Assembly: GCF_028553745.1 (NCBI RefSeq)
Contig: NZ_CP067131.1
Location: 1 to 64,000 of the forward strand
Direction: 5' to 3'
From: Paracoccus seriniphilus
GTDB lineage: Bacteria; Pseudomonadota; Alphaproteobacteria; Rhodobacterales; Rhodobacteraceae
DNA: 64,000 nt
The first letter of the stretch is position 1. Every line of letters begins with the position of its first letter. A program made the translations under genes and the position numbers. The notes beneath the pieces are model-generated. The model was not told where the DNA came from. It made no database searches and saw nothing but the letters and a program-made list of their open reading frames with translations. Shown here one piece after another: positions 27,501 through 38,365 of the stretch.

Positions 27501-28396
27501 TTTGCATTCAGCCAGATGTCGCCAAACTTGGCAGCTTCGGAGTAATCGGGGCAGATCACCGCCGATTTGGTGCCCTTGTAGCGCGCCTCGGTATAGAAAT
27601 GTGCGTCCGGTGTCCGTGTCTGCGGCACGTTCGAGCCCCACAGCAGCAGATAACCGGCATTATACCAGTCGGCCGATTCCGGCACATCGGTCTGTTCGCC
27701 CCAGGTTTGCGGACTGGCGGGCGGCAGATCGCAATACCAGTCGTAGAAGGACATGCAGGTGCCGCCCAGCAGCGACAGATATCGCGTGCCAGCCGCATAA
27801 GAGATCATCGACATGGCGGGAATGGGAGAGAAGCCGAAGACCCGGTCAGGGCCGTATTCCTTTGCCGTATAGGCATTGGCCGCGGCGACCATCTCGGTGG
27901 CCTCTTCCCATGTGGCGCGCACGAAGCCGCCCTTGCCGCGAATGCGGGTGTAGCTGGCGCGGGCCTCGGGGTCGCTCTGGATCGCCTTCCAGGCGGCTAC
28001 GGGTTCCATGGTCTTGCGCTTTTCACGCCACAGCTTCATCAGCCGCCCCCGGATCAGCGGGGTTTTCACGCGATTGGCGGAATAGAGATACCAGCTGTAG
28101 GAGGCCCCGCGTGCGCAGCCGCGCGGTTCGTGATTGGGCAGATCGGGCCGGGTGCGCGGATAATCGGTCTGCTGGGTTTCCCAAGTGACGATGCCGGATT
28201 TGACATAGATCTTCCAACTGCAGGACCCGGTGCAGTTCACACCATGGGTCGAGCGCACGATCTTGTCGTGCCGCCAGCGCGAGCGATAGGTCTCCTCCCA
28301 GTCGCGGCTTTCAGTGGTGGTCTGGCCGTGACCTTCGGAAAACACGTCCTTGCGGTTCGGTTTCAGGAAGTTCAGGCGATCCAGAAGATGGCTCAT
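24578..28396 (-). CDS. narG: Respiratory nitrate reductase alpha subunit
   Basis: 1,272-residue molybdenum (bis-MGD) catalytic subunit that reduces nitrate to nitrite on the cytoplasmic face. The N-terminus holds the FS0 cluster ligands His51, Cys55, Cys59 and Cys94 (HGVNCTGSC), and SFYDWYCDLPP contains the Asp that ligates molybdenum in NarG. Length is close to that of E. coli NarG (1,246). A twin-arginine motif is absent, as expected for the membrane-bound cytoplasm-facing enzyme. It is 20 bases after narK and overlaps narH by 4. Confidence 0.96.
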   Translation of the reverse strand: MSHLLDRLNFLKPNRKDVFSEGHGQTTTESRDWEETYRSRWRHDKIVRSTHGVNCTGSCSWKIYVKSGIVTWETQQTDYPRTRPDLPNHEPRGCARGASYSWYLYSANRVKTPLIRGRLMKLWREKRKTMEPVAAWKAIQSDPEARASYTRIRGKGGFVRATWEEATEMVAAANAYTAKEYGPDRVFGFSPIPAMSMISYAAGTRYLSLLGGTCMSFYDWYCDLPPASPQTWGEQTDVPESADWYNAGYLLLWGSNVPQTRTPDAHFYTEARYKGTKSAVICPDYSEAAKFGDIWLNAKQGTDAALGMAFGHVILREFHLDRQVPYFEDYCRRYSDMPMLVRLDRQGERLVPGRQLRAADLVDGLGQAEHPEWKTVAIDEISGDLVAPNGSVGFRWTDEANKAAVKDAGTKTGVSQGEDMQTARWNLEEKADGRDVRLKLSLVLDEDRDDIAAVDFPFFGGAATNGFEVDARGEVLTRNVPVKRVTLADGSEALVATVFDLLCANYSLDRGLGGDHVASDYDSDTPFTPAWAERITGVRRDKIIQVAREFANNAEKTNGRSMVIIGAAMNHWFHMDMNYRAVINMLVMCGCVGQSGGGWAHYVGQEKLRPQTGWTALAFALDWSRPPRHMNSTSAFYAHTDQWRYETVNSSEILSPTAPEGDWNKLSLIDYNIRAERMGWLPSAPQLKSNPLQVGREAREAGVPVKDYVAERLKSGDLQMSCEDPDAPENWPRNMFVWRSNLLGSSGKGHEYFLKHLLGTDHGVQGKDLGEQGRQKPVEAVWHDEAPEGKLDLLVTIDFRMSTTAVYADIVLPTASWYEKDDMNTSDMHPFIHPLQAAVDPAYESKSDWEIFKSIARKFSEVSPEVLGVETDVVQLPLQHDSAGEIAQDCVRDWKQGECDLIPGQTAPGYIEVTRDYPNLYKRFTALGPLMEKIGNGGKGISWDTKPEVHHLQALNGTVTDEGVTKGMARIDTAIDAAEVVLMLAPETNGEVAVKAWDALSKATGRTHRHLAEVKEDEKIRFRDIAAQPRKIISSPTWSGIESEEVCYNAGWTNVNELIPWRTLSGRQQLYQDHEWMRAFGEFFVTWRPPVDLKTVGAEATKSLASGEKHVVLNFLTPHQKWGIHSTYTDNLLMLTLNRGGPVVWISETDARTAGIVDNDWVEVFNSNGVIAARAVVSQRIKEGSMFMYHAQEKIVNTPGSQITGKRGGIHNSVTRIVPKPTHMIGGYAQLSYGFNYYGTVGSNRDEFVIIRKMEKIDWLDQPATHATEAAE

Positions 28397-28416
28397 CTTG
28401 CTGTCTCCTTTGATGT

Positions 28417-31134
28417 TCAGGCGGCCTGGGGGACAGAAGCTGCCCCTTGTCCGCGTTCGATGTCATGCAGCAGACCGCCGCGACGGGTGTAGAAGGCCCA
28501 GGTGATGACCAGGCACAGGACGTAGAAGATCAGGAAGCCCCAGAGAGCACCGACAGGGCTGCCCATCATGGCCAGCGAGGTTCCGTAAGCCTTGGGGATG
28601 AAGAAGGCGCCATAGGCGGCCATGGCCGAGGTAAAGGCGATGATCGCAGCGCTTTCGCGCCCGGCCTGCCTGCGCAGTTCTTCGCCCTTCAGTTCCGGCA
28701 TGAGGCGGGGCACTTCGCGGCTCATGATGATCGGGATCATCTGGAAGGTCGAGGCATTGCCGACGCCTGTCAGGAAGAACAGCGCCATGAAGGCCGCGAA
28801 GAAGGCGATGAAGCTGCCCGCACCAAGGGCCGAGATCACGGCGAAGGTTGCCACGATCATGCCGAGGAAGGTCCAGAAGGTGACGCGCCCCCCGCCGAAG
28901 CGGTCGCTGATCCATCCGGTCCCGGCGCGGCTCAGCGCTCCGACCAGCGGCCCCAGGAAGACAAAGTTGATGGCGTTCACCTCGGGGAAGGCCAGCTTGG
29001 TCAGCAGGGGGAAGCCTGCGGAAAAGCCGATGAAGCTTCCGAATGTGCCGGTGTAAAGGATACACATCAGCCAGTTATGCTTGCGCGTGAAGATGATGGC
29101 CTGTTCGCGGAAACTGGCACGGGCATCGGCGATGTCGTTCATGCCCAGCCAGGCTGCCGCCGTTGAAAGCAGGATGAAGGGCACCCAGACGAAGCCGGCA
29201 TTCTGCATCCACAGCTTTCCGCCATCGGCCAGTTCCTGCGGTGCGCCGCCCATCGCGCCAAAGACACCGGCGGTGATGACCAGGGGCACCAGAAACTGCA
29301 TGACCGAGACGCCCAGATTTCCCAGACCGGCATTCATCGCCAGGGCATTGCCCTTTTCGGACTTGGGGAAGAAGAAGGCGATATTGGCCATCGACGAAGC
29401 AAAGTTCCCGCCGCCAAAGCCACAGAGCAGCGCCAGCGTCAGAAAGATCAGATAGGGCGTATCCGGGTTCTGCACCGCATAGCCGATGCCCAATGCGGGC
29501 AGCAGCAGCGAGGCGGTGGACAGCGTCGTCCACAGGCGTCCGCCAAAGATGGGCACCATGAAGCTGTAAAAGATCCGCAGCGTCGCACCCGACAGGCCCG
29601 GCAGGGCTGCCAGCCAGAACAGCTGCCCGGTCGAGAATTCGAAGCCAATGGCGGGCAGGCGTGCGACGACCATGGACCAGACCATCCAGACCGAGAATGC
29701 CAGAAGCAGAGCCGGGATCGAGATCCAAAGATTGCGTCGTGCGATCCTGCGGCCCTTTGTGGCCCAGAATTCCGGATCCTCGGGATGCCATTCCTCCAGG
29801 ACCGACGGCATTTTCGTGCGCTCGGGGTCGTGGATTTCAGCAAGTTCGGGGAAGCTGGGCAGGCTGTCCAGCGCCTCGCCGTGGCTCTTGCGCTCCATGG
29901 CGCGCACCGAAAGATGCATCCAGCCTGCCGAGACGATCACGATCAGGAACAGCAACGCGAAACAGGAGGTGTAGACACCGGTCAGGTCCAGCAGCGCGCC
30001 GAAGATGATGGGCAGGATGAAGCCACCAAGACCACCGATCATGCCGACCAGACCACCGACAGCGCCGACATGATCGGGATAATAGACAGGGATATGTTTA
30101 TACACTGCCGCCTTGCCCAGGCTCATGAAGAAGCCAAGGACGAACAGTGTGATCACGAAGGGGACCATGTCCATTTGCGTGGAAAAGCGGATCAGCCCGT
30201 CCTTGCCGTGAATGACGTAATCAGTCGGTGGATAGGACAGCATGAACAACAGCACGGCGCAGAAGCCGAAAGTCCAATACATGACCGTGCGCGCGCCAAA
30301 CCGGTCCGCCAGCACGCCGCCATAGGCACGGAACACGCTGGCGGCAAGGCTGAAGGCTGCGGCGCACATGCCGGCCACGCGGACCTCGGCACCATAGACA
30401 TCCGTCAGGTAGTGCGGCAGCCACAGCGCCAGCGCGACAAAGCCGCCGAAGACAAAGAAATAATACAGTGAAAAACGCCAGACCTGCAGGTTCTTCAGCG
30501 GCGCGAACTGCTGGGCAAGGCTGGGGGCCTTGACGCCCTGTTCGCGCCGGGCGCGAAAGGCCGGATCATCGCGGGCAATGACAAAGAAGATCACCCCCAT
30601 GATGGCGATGGCTGCGGCCCAGATATGTGCAACCGCTTCCCAGCCCCAGGCAACCAATACGAAGGGAGCGAGGAATTTGGTCACGGCCGCGCCGACGTTG
30701 CCCATGCCGAAAATGCCAAGCGCCGTGCCCTGCCGCTGCGGCGGGAACCATTTCGAGACATAGGCCACCCCGATGATGAAAGAGCCACCGGCCAGACCTA
30801 CGCCCAATGCGGCGACAAGAAAGGTTTCATAGCTGTTTGCCCAGGTCAGTGCCCAGGTGGCCGCGCCGGTCAGGATCATCTGAAGCGGAAAAACGATGCG
30901 TCCGCCAAAACGCTCGGTCCAGACCCCCAGGATCAGCCGTGTCAGCGACCCGGTCAGGATCGGCGTGGCGATCAGCAGGCCATATTGGAATTCGGAGAGA
31001 CCAAGTTCTTGTTTGATCTGCAGACCGATGATGGAAAAGATCGTCCAGACGGCAAAGCAAAGCGTAAAGGCCGTGGTGCTGAGCCATAGGGCCTTTTGCT
31101 GTTCGCCGGGCGACGCACTGATGTGGTCCGTCAT
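28417..31134 (-). CDS. narK: Fused NarK1-NarK2 nitrate/nitrite transporter
   Basis: 905-residue protein made of two major-facilitator domains (residues about 1-430 and 470-905, some 24 transmembrane helices in total) joined by a polar linker. In Paracoccus the NarK1 half is linked to proton-driven nitrate uptake and the NarK2 half to nitrate/nitrite exchange. The nitrate-signature GGGNFASSMANIAFFFP is in domain 2, and GLAGGSFIIGVAYVSKWFP is its counterpart in domain 1. The start at 31134 has GGAG 8 bases upstream. First gene of narKGHJI, 75 bases downstream of an FNR-type box. Confidence 0.95.
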   Translation of the reverse strand: MTDHISASPGEQQKALWLSTTAFTLCFAVWTIFSIIGLQIKQELGLSEFQYGLLIATPILTGSLTRLILGVWTERFGGRIVFPLQMILTGAATWALTWANSYETFLVAALGVGLAGGSFIIGVAYVSKWFPPQRQGTALGIFGMGNVGAAVTKFLAPFVLVAWGWEAVAHIWAAAIAIMGVIFFVIARDDPAFRARREQGVKAPSLAQQFAPLKNLQVWRFSLYYFFVFGGFVALALWLPHYLTDVYGAEVRVAGMCAAAFSLAASVFRAYGGVLADRFGARTVMYWTFGFCAVLLFMLSYPPTDYVIHGKDGLIRFSTQMDMVPFVITLFVLGFFMSLGKAAVYKHIPVYYPDHVGAVGGLVGMIGGLGGFILPIIFGALLDLTGVYTSCFALLFLIVIVSAGWMHLSVRAMERKSHGEALDSLPSFPELAEIHDPERTKMPSVLEEWHPEDPEFWATKGRRIARRNLWISIPALLLAFSVWMVWSMVVARLPAIGFEFSTGQLFWLAALPGLSGATLRIFYSFMVPIFGGRLWTTLSTASLLLPALGIGYAVQNPDTPYLIFLTLALLCGFGGGNFASSMANIAFFFPKSEKGNALAMNAGLGNLGVSVMQFLVPLVITAGVFGAMGGAPQELADGGKLWMQNAGFVWVPFILLSTAAAWLGMNDIADARASFREQAIIFTRKHNWLMCILYTGTFGSFIGFSAGFPLLTKLAFPEVNAINFVFLGPLVGALSRAGTGWISDRFGGGRVTFWTFLGMIVATFAVISALGAGSFIAFFAAFMALFFLTGVGNASTFQMIPIIMSREVPRLMPELKGEELRRQAGRESAAIIAFTSAMAAYGAFFIPKAYGTSLAMMGSPVGALWGFLIFYVLCLVITWAFYTRRGGLLHDIERGQGAASVPQAA

Positions 31135-31208
31135 TTCTACCGCTCCGTTGGGCCTTGGCAGGCAAGGCAGTTCGAAAGCAGGCATCACCTGTGGCATGAA
31201 ACGGTAAT

Positions 31209-31222
31209 TTGATCTGGGTCAA
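31209..31222 (-). promoter_or_regulatory. FNR/NarR-type box for narK
   Basis: TTGATCTGGGTCAA matches the TTGAT-N4-ATCAA consensus with one mismatch. Its centre is about 81 bases before the narK start codon, giving a typical class II position if transcription starts near 31174. Confidence 0.8.
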
Positions 31223-31344
31223 TATGTTCGTGATCGACCGGCCATTCCGACAAAAATTGCCCGATTACGCGCCTCTGCCCTCGAATTGACGATAATTGAC
31301 ATGACCAACGCAATTCGCAGATCTGACAAAATGACGTTGCGTAA

Positions 31345-31358
31345 TTGATCTGCGTCAA
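31345..31358 (+). promoter_or_regulatory. FNR/NarR-type box for narR
   Basis: TTGATCTGCGTCAA, nearly identical to the narK-side box, centred about 76 bases before the narR ATG. It fits activation of narR by FnrP or autoregulation by NarR. Confidence 0.75.
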
Positions 31359-31427
31359 GTCCCTTGATGCGGCGAAACGCTAACCTCGGATCTCTGTTCC
31401 CGCCTCGATTGATTCGAAGGAATTGTG

Positions 31428-32114
31428 ATGTTCGAGAAAGACAAGGACGAGGTCCGCGATCTGCGTCTGTTTCGCGATATGGCCCCCTCCAGCTTCGACA
31501 AGTTGATGCAGGCGGCCTATGCGCAGGAATTTCCCGCGCGTCTCGAGATGATCCGACAAGGCGCACGAGCGAATTTTCTGCATGTAGTGACGCAGGGATC
31601 GGTCGAACTGTATTCCGAATGGAAGGGCCGCGATGCGACCATGGGGATCATTGGGCCGGTGACCAGTTTCATTCTGGCGGCCTGCATTCGCGATGCCGCA
31701 CATCTGATGTCGGCACGTACCCTCGAGCCAAGCCGGATCGTGATGATCCCGGCCGAGGATATCCGCAGTGCCTTTCGCGAGGATCAGGCCTTCTCGATCA
31801 GCGTTCTGGATGAACTGGCGACCGACTATCGCCGCATGGTGCGCCATACCAAGAATTTGAAACTGCGCAATGCCCGCGAGAGGCTGGCGGCCTATCTGCT
31901 GGTGCAATCGAACAGGCATTCCGGGGCTGCCGGCTTTACCCTTCCCTATGAAAAGCGTCTGCTGGCGGCCTATCTGGCCGTCACGCCCGAAAGCCTGTCG
32001 CGATCCTTCAAGGCCCTGGCCGATCACGGCGTCCATGTGGCGGGCAGCAGGGTGACGATCACCGACTTCGGCCGACTGCGGCGATTGGCCGAACCCAGCG
32101 ATCTGATCGATTAG
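31428..32114 (+). CDS. narR: NarR, CRP/FNR-family regulator of nar genes
   Basis: 228-residue regulator with an N-terminal cyclic-nucleotide-like domain and a C-terminal helix-turn-helix (LAAYLAVTPESLSRSFKALA). The single cysteine (AACIRD) shows it lacks the FNR [4Fe-4S] ligands, as in Paracoccus NarR, which activates narKGHJI in response to nitrate/nitrite. It is divergent from narK with two FNR-type boxes between. ATG 31428 is preferred to the GTG at 31425 because of GAAGGA spacing. Confidence 0.92.
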   Translation: MFEKDKDEVRDLRLFRDMAPSSFDKLMQAAYAQEFPARLEMIRQGARANFLHVVTQGSVELYSEWKGRDATMGIIGPVTSFILAACIRDAAHLMSARTLEPSRIVMIPAEDIRSAFREDQAFSISVLDELATDYRRMVRHTKNLKLRNARERLAAYLLVQSNRHSGAAGFTLPYEKRLLAAYLAVTPESLSRSFKALADHGVHVAGSRVTITDFGRLRRLAEPSDLID

Positions 32115-32516
32115 GACGATTGCCTTGGGCGAATCCTGCATCCAGAACTCGTCGTATGTCCGCATCGGAAAACGCTGGATTTGCGACGAATCCGGACCAG
32201 CCCGGCAGTTCACGTCCAGGTCCGCGGTCACGTCGAAGTGTATTGCATCATCCTGGCCGCGCTGTTTCATCAAGTAACGGGTCAGGCCATGCGCATGGAT
32301 CACATGATTGATCCGTTAATCTGTTGAATTCGTGCATGCCTTGCGCGTCTGCGATGATGTAACGGTCGTGAATGACGGTGCGGCATCTTTTGCCCGGAGA
32401 CGTGGAAAGCGCACCCGCTTTCAGCTATTCTCTCCCGGACAGTCGAGCATGACTGTTCTTCGTGCGGCCGTGCCGCAACATGGAAACAAGAATGAAGACA
32501 ATCAGGGATATGCCCC
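32115..32516. other. Intergenic region, narR to GAF gene
   Basis: 402 bases. A 62-codon frame (32332-32520) overlaps the GAF start but has no ribosome site or recognisable motif and was not called. No hairpin or operator stood out. Confidence 0.4.
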
Positions 32517-33047
32517 GTGACCGACCTGCCTGATGACCTTTGCAGGTCCGATCCGGACGCCTCGGCATCCGACAGTTTCCCGGATCAGGCGTTTCGGCGC
32601 GATATTGTCGCCGTCCTGTCCAACCCGTCGAATGCCACGATGCTTGAAACACTGTGCATGGCAACCGGTCTGCGTTTTGCCGCGATTGCGCGGGTGACCG
32701 ACCGGAACTGGGTGACCTGCTGCGTCGTCGATCATCTGTCATTCGGGCTGAAGCCCGGCGATGAACTGCTGATCGAAACCACCCTGTGCCGCGATGTCGA
32801 GAAGTCGCGCAACGAGATCGTCATCGACGATGTTTTCTCTCATCCGGTCTATTGCGATCACCATACCCCGCGGGACTATGGTTTCCGCAGCTACCTGTCG
32901 TTTCCGGTCTATCGCAAGGACGGCGAGTTCTTTGGCACCATTTGCGGACTTGATCCCGAACCGCACCGGCTCAATGAATCGCGCGTCAGGGACATGATGC
33001 GTCTGTTCGCCAAGCTTGTCGGAGACTCGCTGGACGCTGGCCCTTAG
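32517..33047 (+). CDS. Single-domain GAF protein
   Basis: 176-residue cytoplasmic protein that is almost wholly one GAF domain: FAAIARVTDRNWVTCCVVD, then LCRDVEKSRNEIVIDDV, GFRSYLSFPVY and FGTICGLDPEP. There is no kinase, cyclase or HTH output domain, so it would act through a partner. The start is GTG with AGGGA upstream. It lies downstream of narR in the same direction and ends at a strong terminator. Cysteines (TCC, CR, YCDHH) could bind a ligand; the signal is unknown. Confidence 0.78.
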   Translation: MTDLPDDLCRSDPDASASDSFPDQAFRRDIVAVLSNPSNATMLETLCMATGLRFAAIARVTDRNWVTCCVVDHLSFGLKPGDELLIETTLCRDVEKSRNEIVIDDVFSHPVYCDHHTPRDYGFRSYLSFPVYRKDGEFFGTICGLDPEPHRLNESRVRDMMRLFAKLVGDSLDAGP

Positions 33048-33120
33048 ATCAAAGAGGTGTCTGAGCCGATCAGGTCACTAGGTCACGGTTCGGAAGCAAC
33101 GCGTCGCTATTCTCGTCCGT

Positions 33121-33165
33121 GACCCGCGCAATCCTCTCAACATGCCAGAAGAGGCTGCGCGGGAC
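33121..33165 (+). terminator. Terminator of the GAF gene
   Basis: Long stem-loop: GACCCGCGCA (33121-33130) with TGCGCGGGAC (33156-33165), plus an inner CCTCT/AGAGG stem, followed by GATTTTAGATTTTT on the + strand. It lies between the GAF gene and convergent nrdF. Confidence 0.82.
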
Positions 33166-33197
33166 GATTTTAGATTTTTGCCCCGGAGGGGGCAACT

Positions 33198-36348
<3,151 letters not shown>

Positions 36349-36364
<16 letters not shown>

Positions 36365-36762
36365 TCCATTTCCTGCAGTTTTTTCAGCCCGTCGCGGACA
36401 CGGGCAATATCGGTTGGTGTTCCCGCCAGTTCGAATCGATACAACACGGGAACGCGGCATTTATCGGCAATCACGCGCGCGGCCAAGGCATAGGTTTGCC
36501 CAAAGTTGCGATTGCCCGCGCCGATCACGCCACGCAATCCGGCCCGACGCGCTTCATCATTGAGAAAGCGGATGACCTGCTTGGGCACCGCACCGCGACC
36601 TTCGCCATCGGCATATGTGGGGCAGATCATCACATAGGGCCGGTCCGGCATCGGCATCGGATCGCTGCTGCGCAGGGGAATGCGCATTGCCGACAACCCC
36701 AGGGCCGCCACAAAGCGGGCGGTGTTGCCCGATCCCGATGAGAAATAGACCAGCCCCACCAT
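36349..36762 (-). CDS. nrdI: NrdI flavodoxin-like activator of NrdF
   Basis: 137-residue flavoprotein that supplies oxidant for assembly of the Mn(III)2-tyrosyl cofactor in NrdF. The FMN loop [15 protein letters not shown] is at the N-terminus, with [10 protein letters not shown] and [17 protein letters not shown] further on. It lies 9 bases after nrdH and overlaps nrdE. Confidence 0.94.
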
Positions 36763-36771
36763 CGCGAATGA

Positions 36772-36993
36772 TCAGGCCAACTGGCCGATCATGTCCGGAC
36801 GAAAGCCTGCCCAGTGGTTCTCACCGGCGATGACGACGGGCGCCTGACGGTATCCCAATGCCGTCACCCGCTCCATGGCTTCGGCGTCCTGGGTCAGATC
36901 GACGATGTCGTAGTTCAGGCCGCGGGCATCAAGAGCACGGGTGGTGGCGGTGCATTGCACACAGGCGGGTTTGGAATAGACGGTGATGGTCAT
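36772..36993 (-). CDS. nrdH: NrdH glutaredoxin-like redoxin
   Basis: 73-residue redoxin that reduces NrdE. Active-site CVQC and the ending VVIAGENHWAGFRPDMI are typical of NrdH. First gene of the operon, 110 bases downstream of the cobalamin riboswitch on the same strand. Confidence 0.94.
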   Translation of the reverse strand: MTITVYSKPACVQCTATTRALDARGLNYDIVDLTQDAEAMERVTALGYRQAPVVIAGENHWAGFRPDMIGQLA

Positions 36994-37103
36994 GCGCTCG
37001 GCTCCTGGTCTCTATGTCTGGATGGCGGTCCCGCGCTTGACTGCTGGCGAAGATCCGCCAACAGCCACGCTGCCGGGCCCACCGCCCGTAGTCGTTTTTT
37101 GCC

Positions 37104-37262
37104 ATGGCAGGTCTCCTGACTCGCGGACATGGGACAACCGGCCTTCCCGGAGTGATCCAGTGGCTTCATCAGTCGATCCGACCGCTTACAGTTGCGGGGG
37201 CAGTGCCGGCTTTTCACCGACTTCCCTTTTCACCTCTGACGGATGTCATTGGCACCATAGCC
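37104..37262 (-). ncRNA. Cobalamin (AdoCbl) riboswitch upstream of nrdHIEF
   Basis: On the minus strand the core elements occur in order: GGTGAAAA with GGGAAGTCGGTGAAAAGCCGG, the B12-box TGCCCCCGCAACTGTAAG followed by CGG, then a closing GAGTCAGGAGACCTGC. These are the conserved blocks of the cobalamin riboswitch. Ends are approximate. Between it and nrdH, CTGCTGGCG (37039-37047) and CGCCAACAG (around 37054-37062) can pair and may belong to the expression platform. Riboswitches of this class normally repress B12-independent isozymes when cobalamin is present. Confidence 0.9.
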
Positions 37263-37492
37263 ACATCACTTAGCCATCCAAGCGGGTATAATGTCAATAT
37301 GTGGTGTCGGGACCAAGGAAATTTTCTGGGGACAATGCTGCCGCGTCCAGTGATTCCAATGCTTTGCAATTCAGGATCCCGTGTGGGTCAGACCGCCGCG
37401 CTGGTCAAGCCTTCAGGGCGGGGTTGAAAATGTCGTTTCAAGGCTTCGTTGCCTTTGAAAATTTCGGGGGCGTCCCTGATCTGCAAAGCAGG

Positions 37493-37519
37493 AATGAAAA
37501 AAATGTTGATAATTTCATT
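37493..37519 (+). promoter_or_regulatory. Operator-like palindrome upstream of the XRE-cupin regulator
   Basis: AATGAAA (37493-37499), 13-base spacer, TTTCATT (37513-37519), 41 bases before the regulator start. The same arms and spacing recur before the demethylase operon (41969-41995), and much of the spacer is also alike. Inferred binding site of the adjacent XRE-cupin protein. Confidence 0.62.
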
Positions 37520-37560
37520 TCCGGTGGCAAGATCGATATTCGATGAAGAGGGAGTGATTC

Positions 37561-38106
37561 GTGACTTCTGGTGCTGATCTGCGGACATTGAGAAAGAGCC
37601 GCGCCTTGACCCTGGCGCAGCTCGCCGAAGCCATGGGCCGGTCCCTGGGCTGGATGTCGCAAGTCGAACGCGATGTCTCGCGGATCAGTGCCGAGGATTT
37701 GGCCAAGCTGGCACAGATCCTTGATGTGGCGCCGTCGCTGCTGATCCAGCCCAAGGCCGAGACGCCACGGGAAGAAGGCCGTATCGTTCGGGCTGACCGC
37801 CGCCGTTCGCTCGGACACCGTCATGACGGGTTGATCGAAGCGCTGATCTCTCCGGACCTGACCGACAGTTTCGAAATCGTCCATTCGACCTTCCTGCCCG
37901 GGAAGGCGCTGCCCGAGCCTGTGCATCGCGAGACGCAGGAAGTCGGCTTCATGTTGTCGGGACGGCTGGATCTCAGCTTCGGCGACCAGAAATTCACCGT
38001 GGGTCCGGGGGACAGTTTCCGGATCCGTAACGAGCCCTATCTCTGGGCAAATCCCTATCGTGAAACCGCAGTGGCACTGTGGGTAATTTCGCCGCCGATC
38101 TACTAG
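37561..38106 (+). CDS. XRE-cupin transcriptional regulator
   Basis: 181-residue regulator: N-terminal XRE helix-turn-helix (RTLRKSRALTLAQLAEAMG then LGWMSQVERD) and C-terminal cupin barrel with HRETQEVGFMLSGRLDL and VGPGDSFRI. GTG start at 37561 behind GAGGGAG. The cupin probably binds a small effector. It sits at the head of a taurine-type transporter gene set and has an operator-like palindrome in its own promoter, which recurs before the demethylase operon; it is therefore the likely regulator of both. Confidence 0.88.
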   Translation: MTSGADLRTLRKSRALTLAQLAEAMGRSLGWMSQVERDVSRISAEDLAKLAQILDVAPSLLIQPKAETPREEGRIVRADRRRSLGHRHDGLIEALISPDLTDSFEIVHSTFLPGKALPEPVHRETQEVGFMLSGRLDLSFGDQKFTVGPGDSFRIRNEPYLWANPYRETAVALWVISPPIY

Positions 38107-38282
38107 AAAGGACCTTCGACGTCGCAATGTGCCAACATAGGAATCCATGATCATCATTGTTCCGCGGGGATCGGCGTCTGGCCGAAGATTCGCGGAGGAT
38201 TCTGATCACCCCGCAGCCATGTGATGGAGGGTCATACCCTTCCGCGATCAGGCTTTGCGCGGACCCTGAACATCAATCAGAT

Positions 38283-38299
38283 CGCCGGCTCAACCGGCG
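38283..38299 (+). terminator. Hairpin between regulator and transporter genes
   Basis: CGCCGG (38283-38288) and CCGGCG (38294-38299) with a 5-base loop, followed by GCGTTT. A weak terminator or leader structure 67 bases upstream of tauA. Confidence 0.4.
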
Positions 38300-38365
38300 G
38301 CGTTTCAATGACCTCGACCAGGATTCCCGGGGCTGATGAGTCATGCCAACAGAGGAAAGAACAGA

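Noticed and set aside
26240..28492. 750-codon open frame on the + strand
   Set aside because: Antisense to narG, whose motifs and operon context are unmistakable; long antisense frames are common at this GC content.
28417..31134. Fused NarK as an assembly or frameshift artefact
   Set aside because: A NarK1-NarK2 fusion in one frame is established in Paracoccus, and the linker is clean.
31285..31300. Direct repeat AATTGAC at 11-base period between the two FNR-type boxes
   Set aside because: Too short and degenerate to call a third regulator site.
32332..32520. 62-codon frame overlapping the GAF gene start
   Set aside because: No ribosome site and no motif; the overlap alone does not support a leader peptide.
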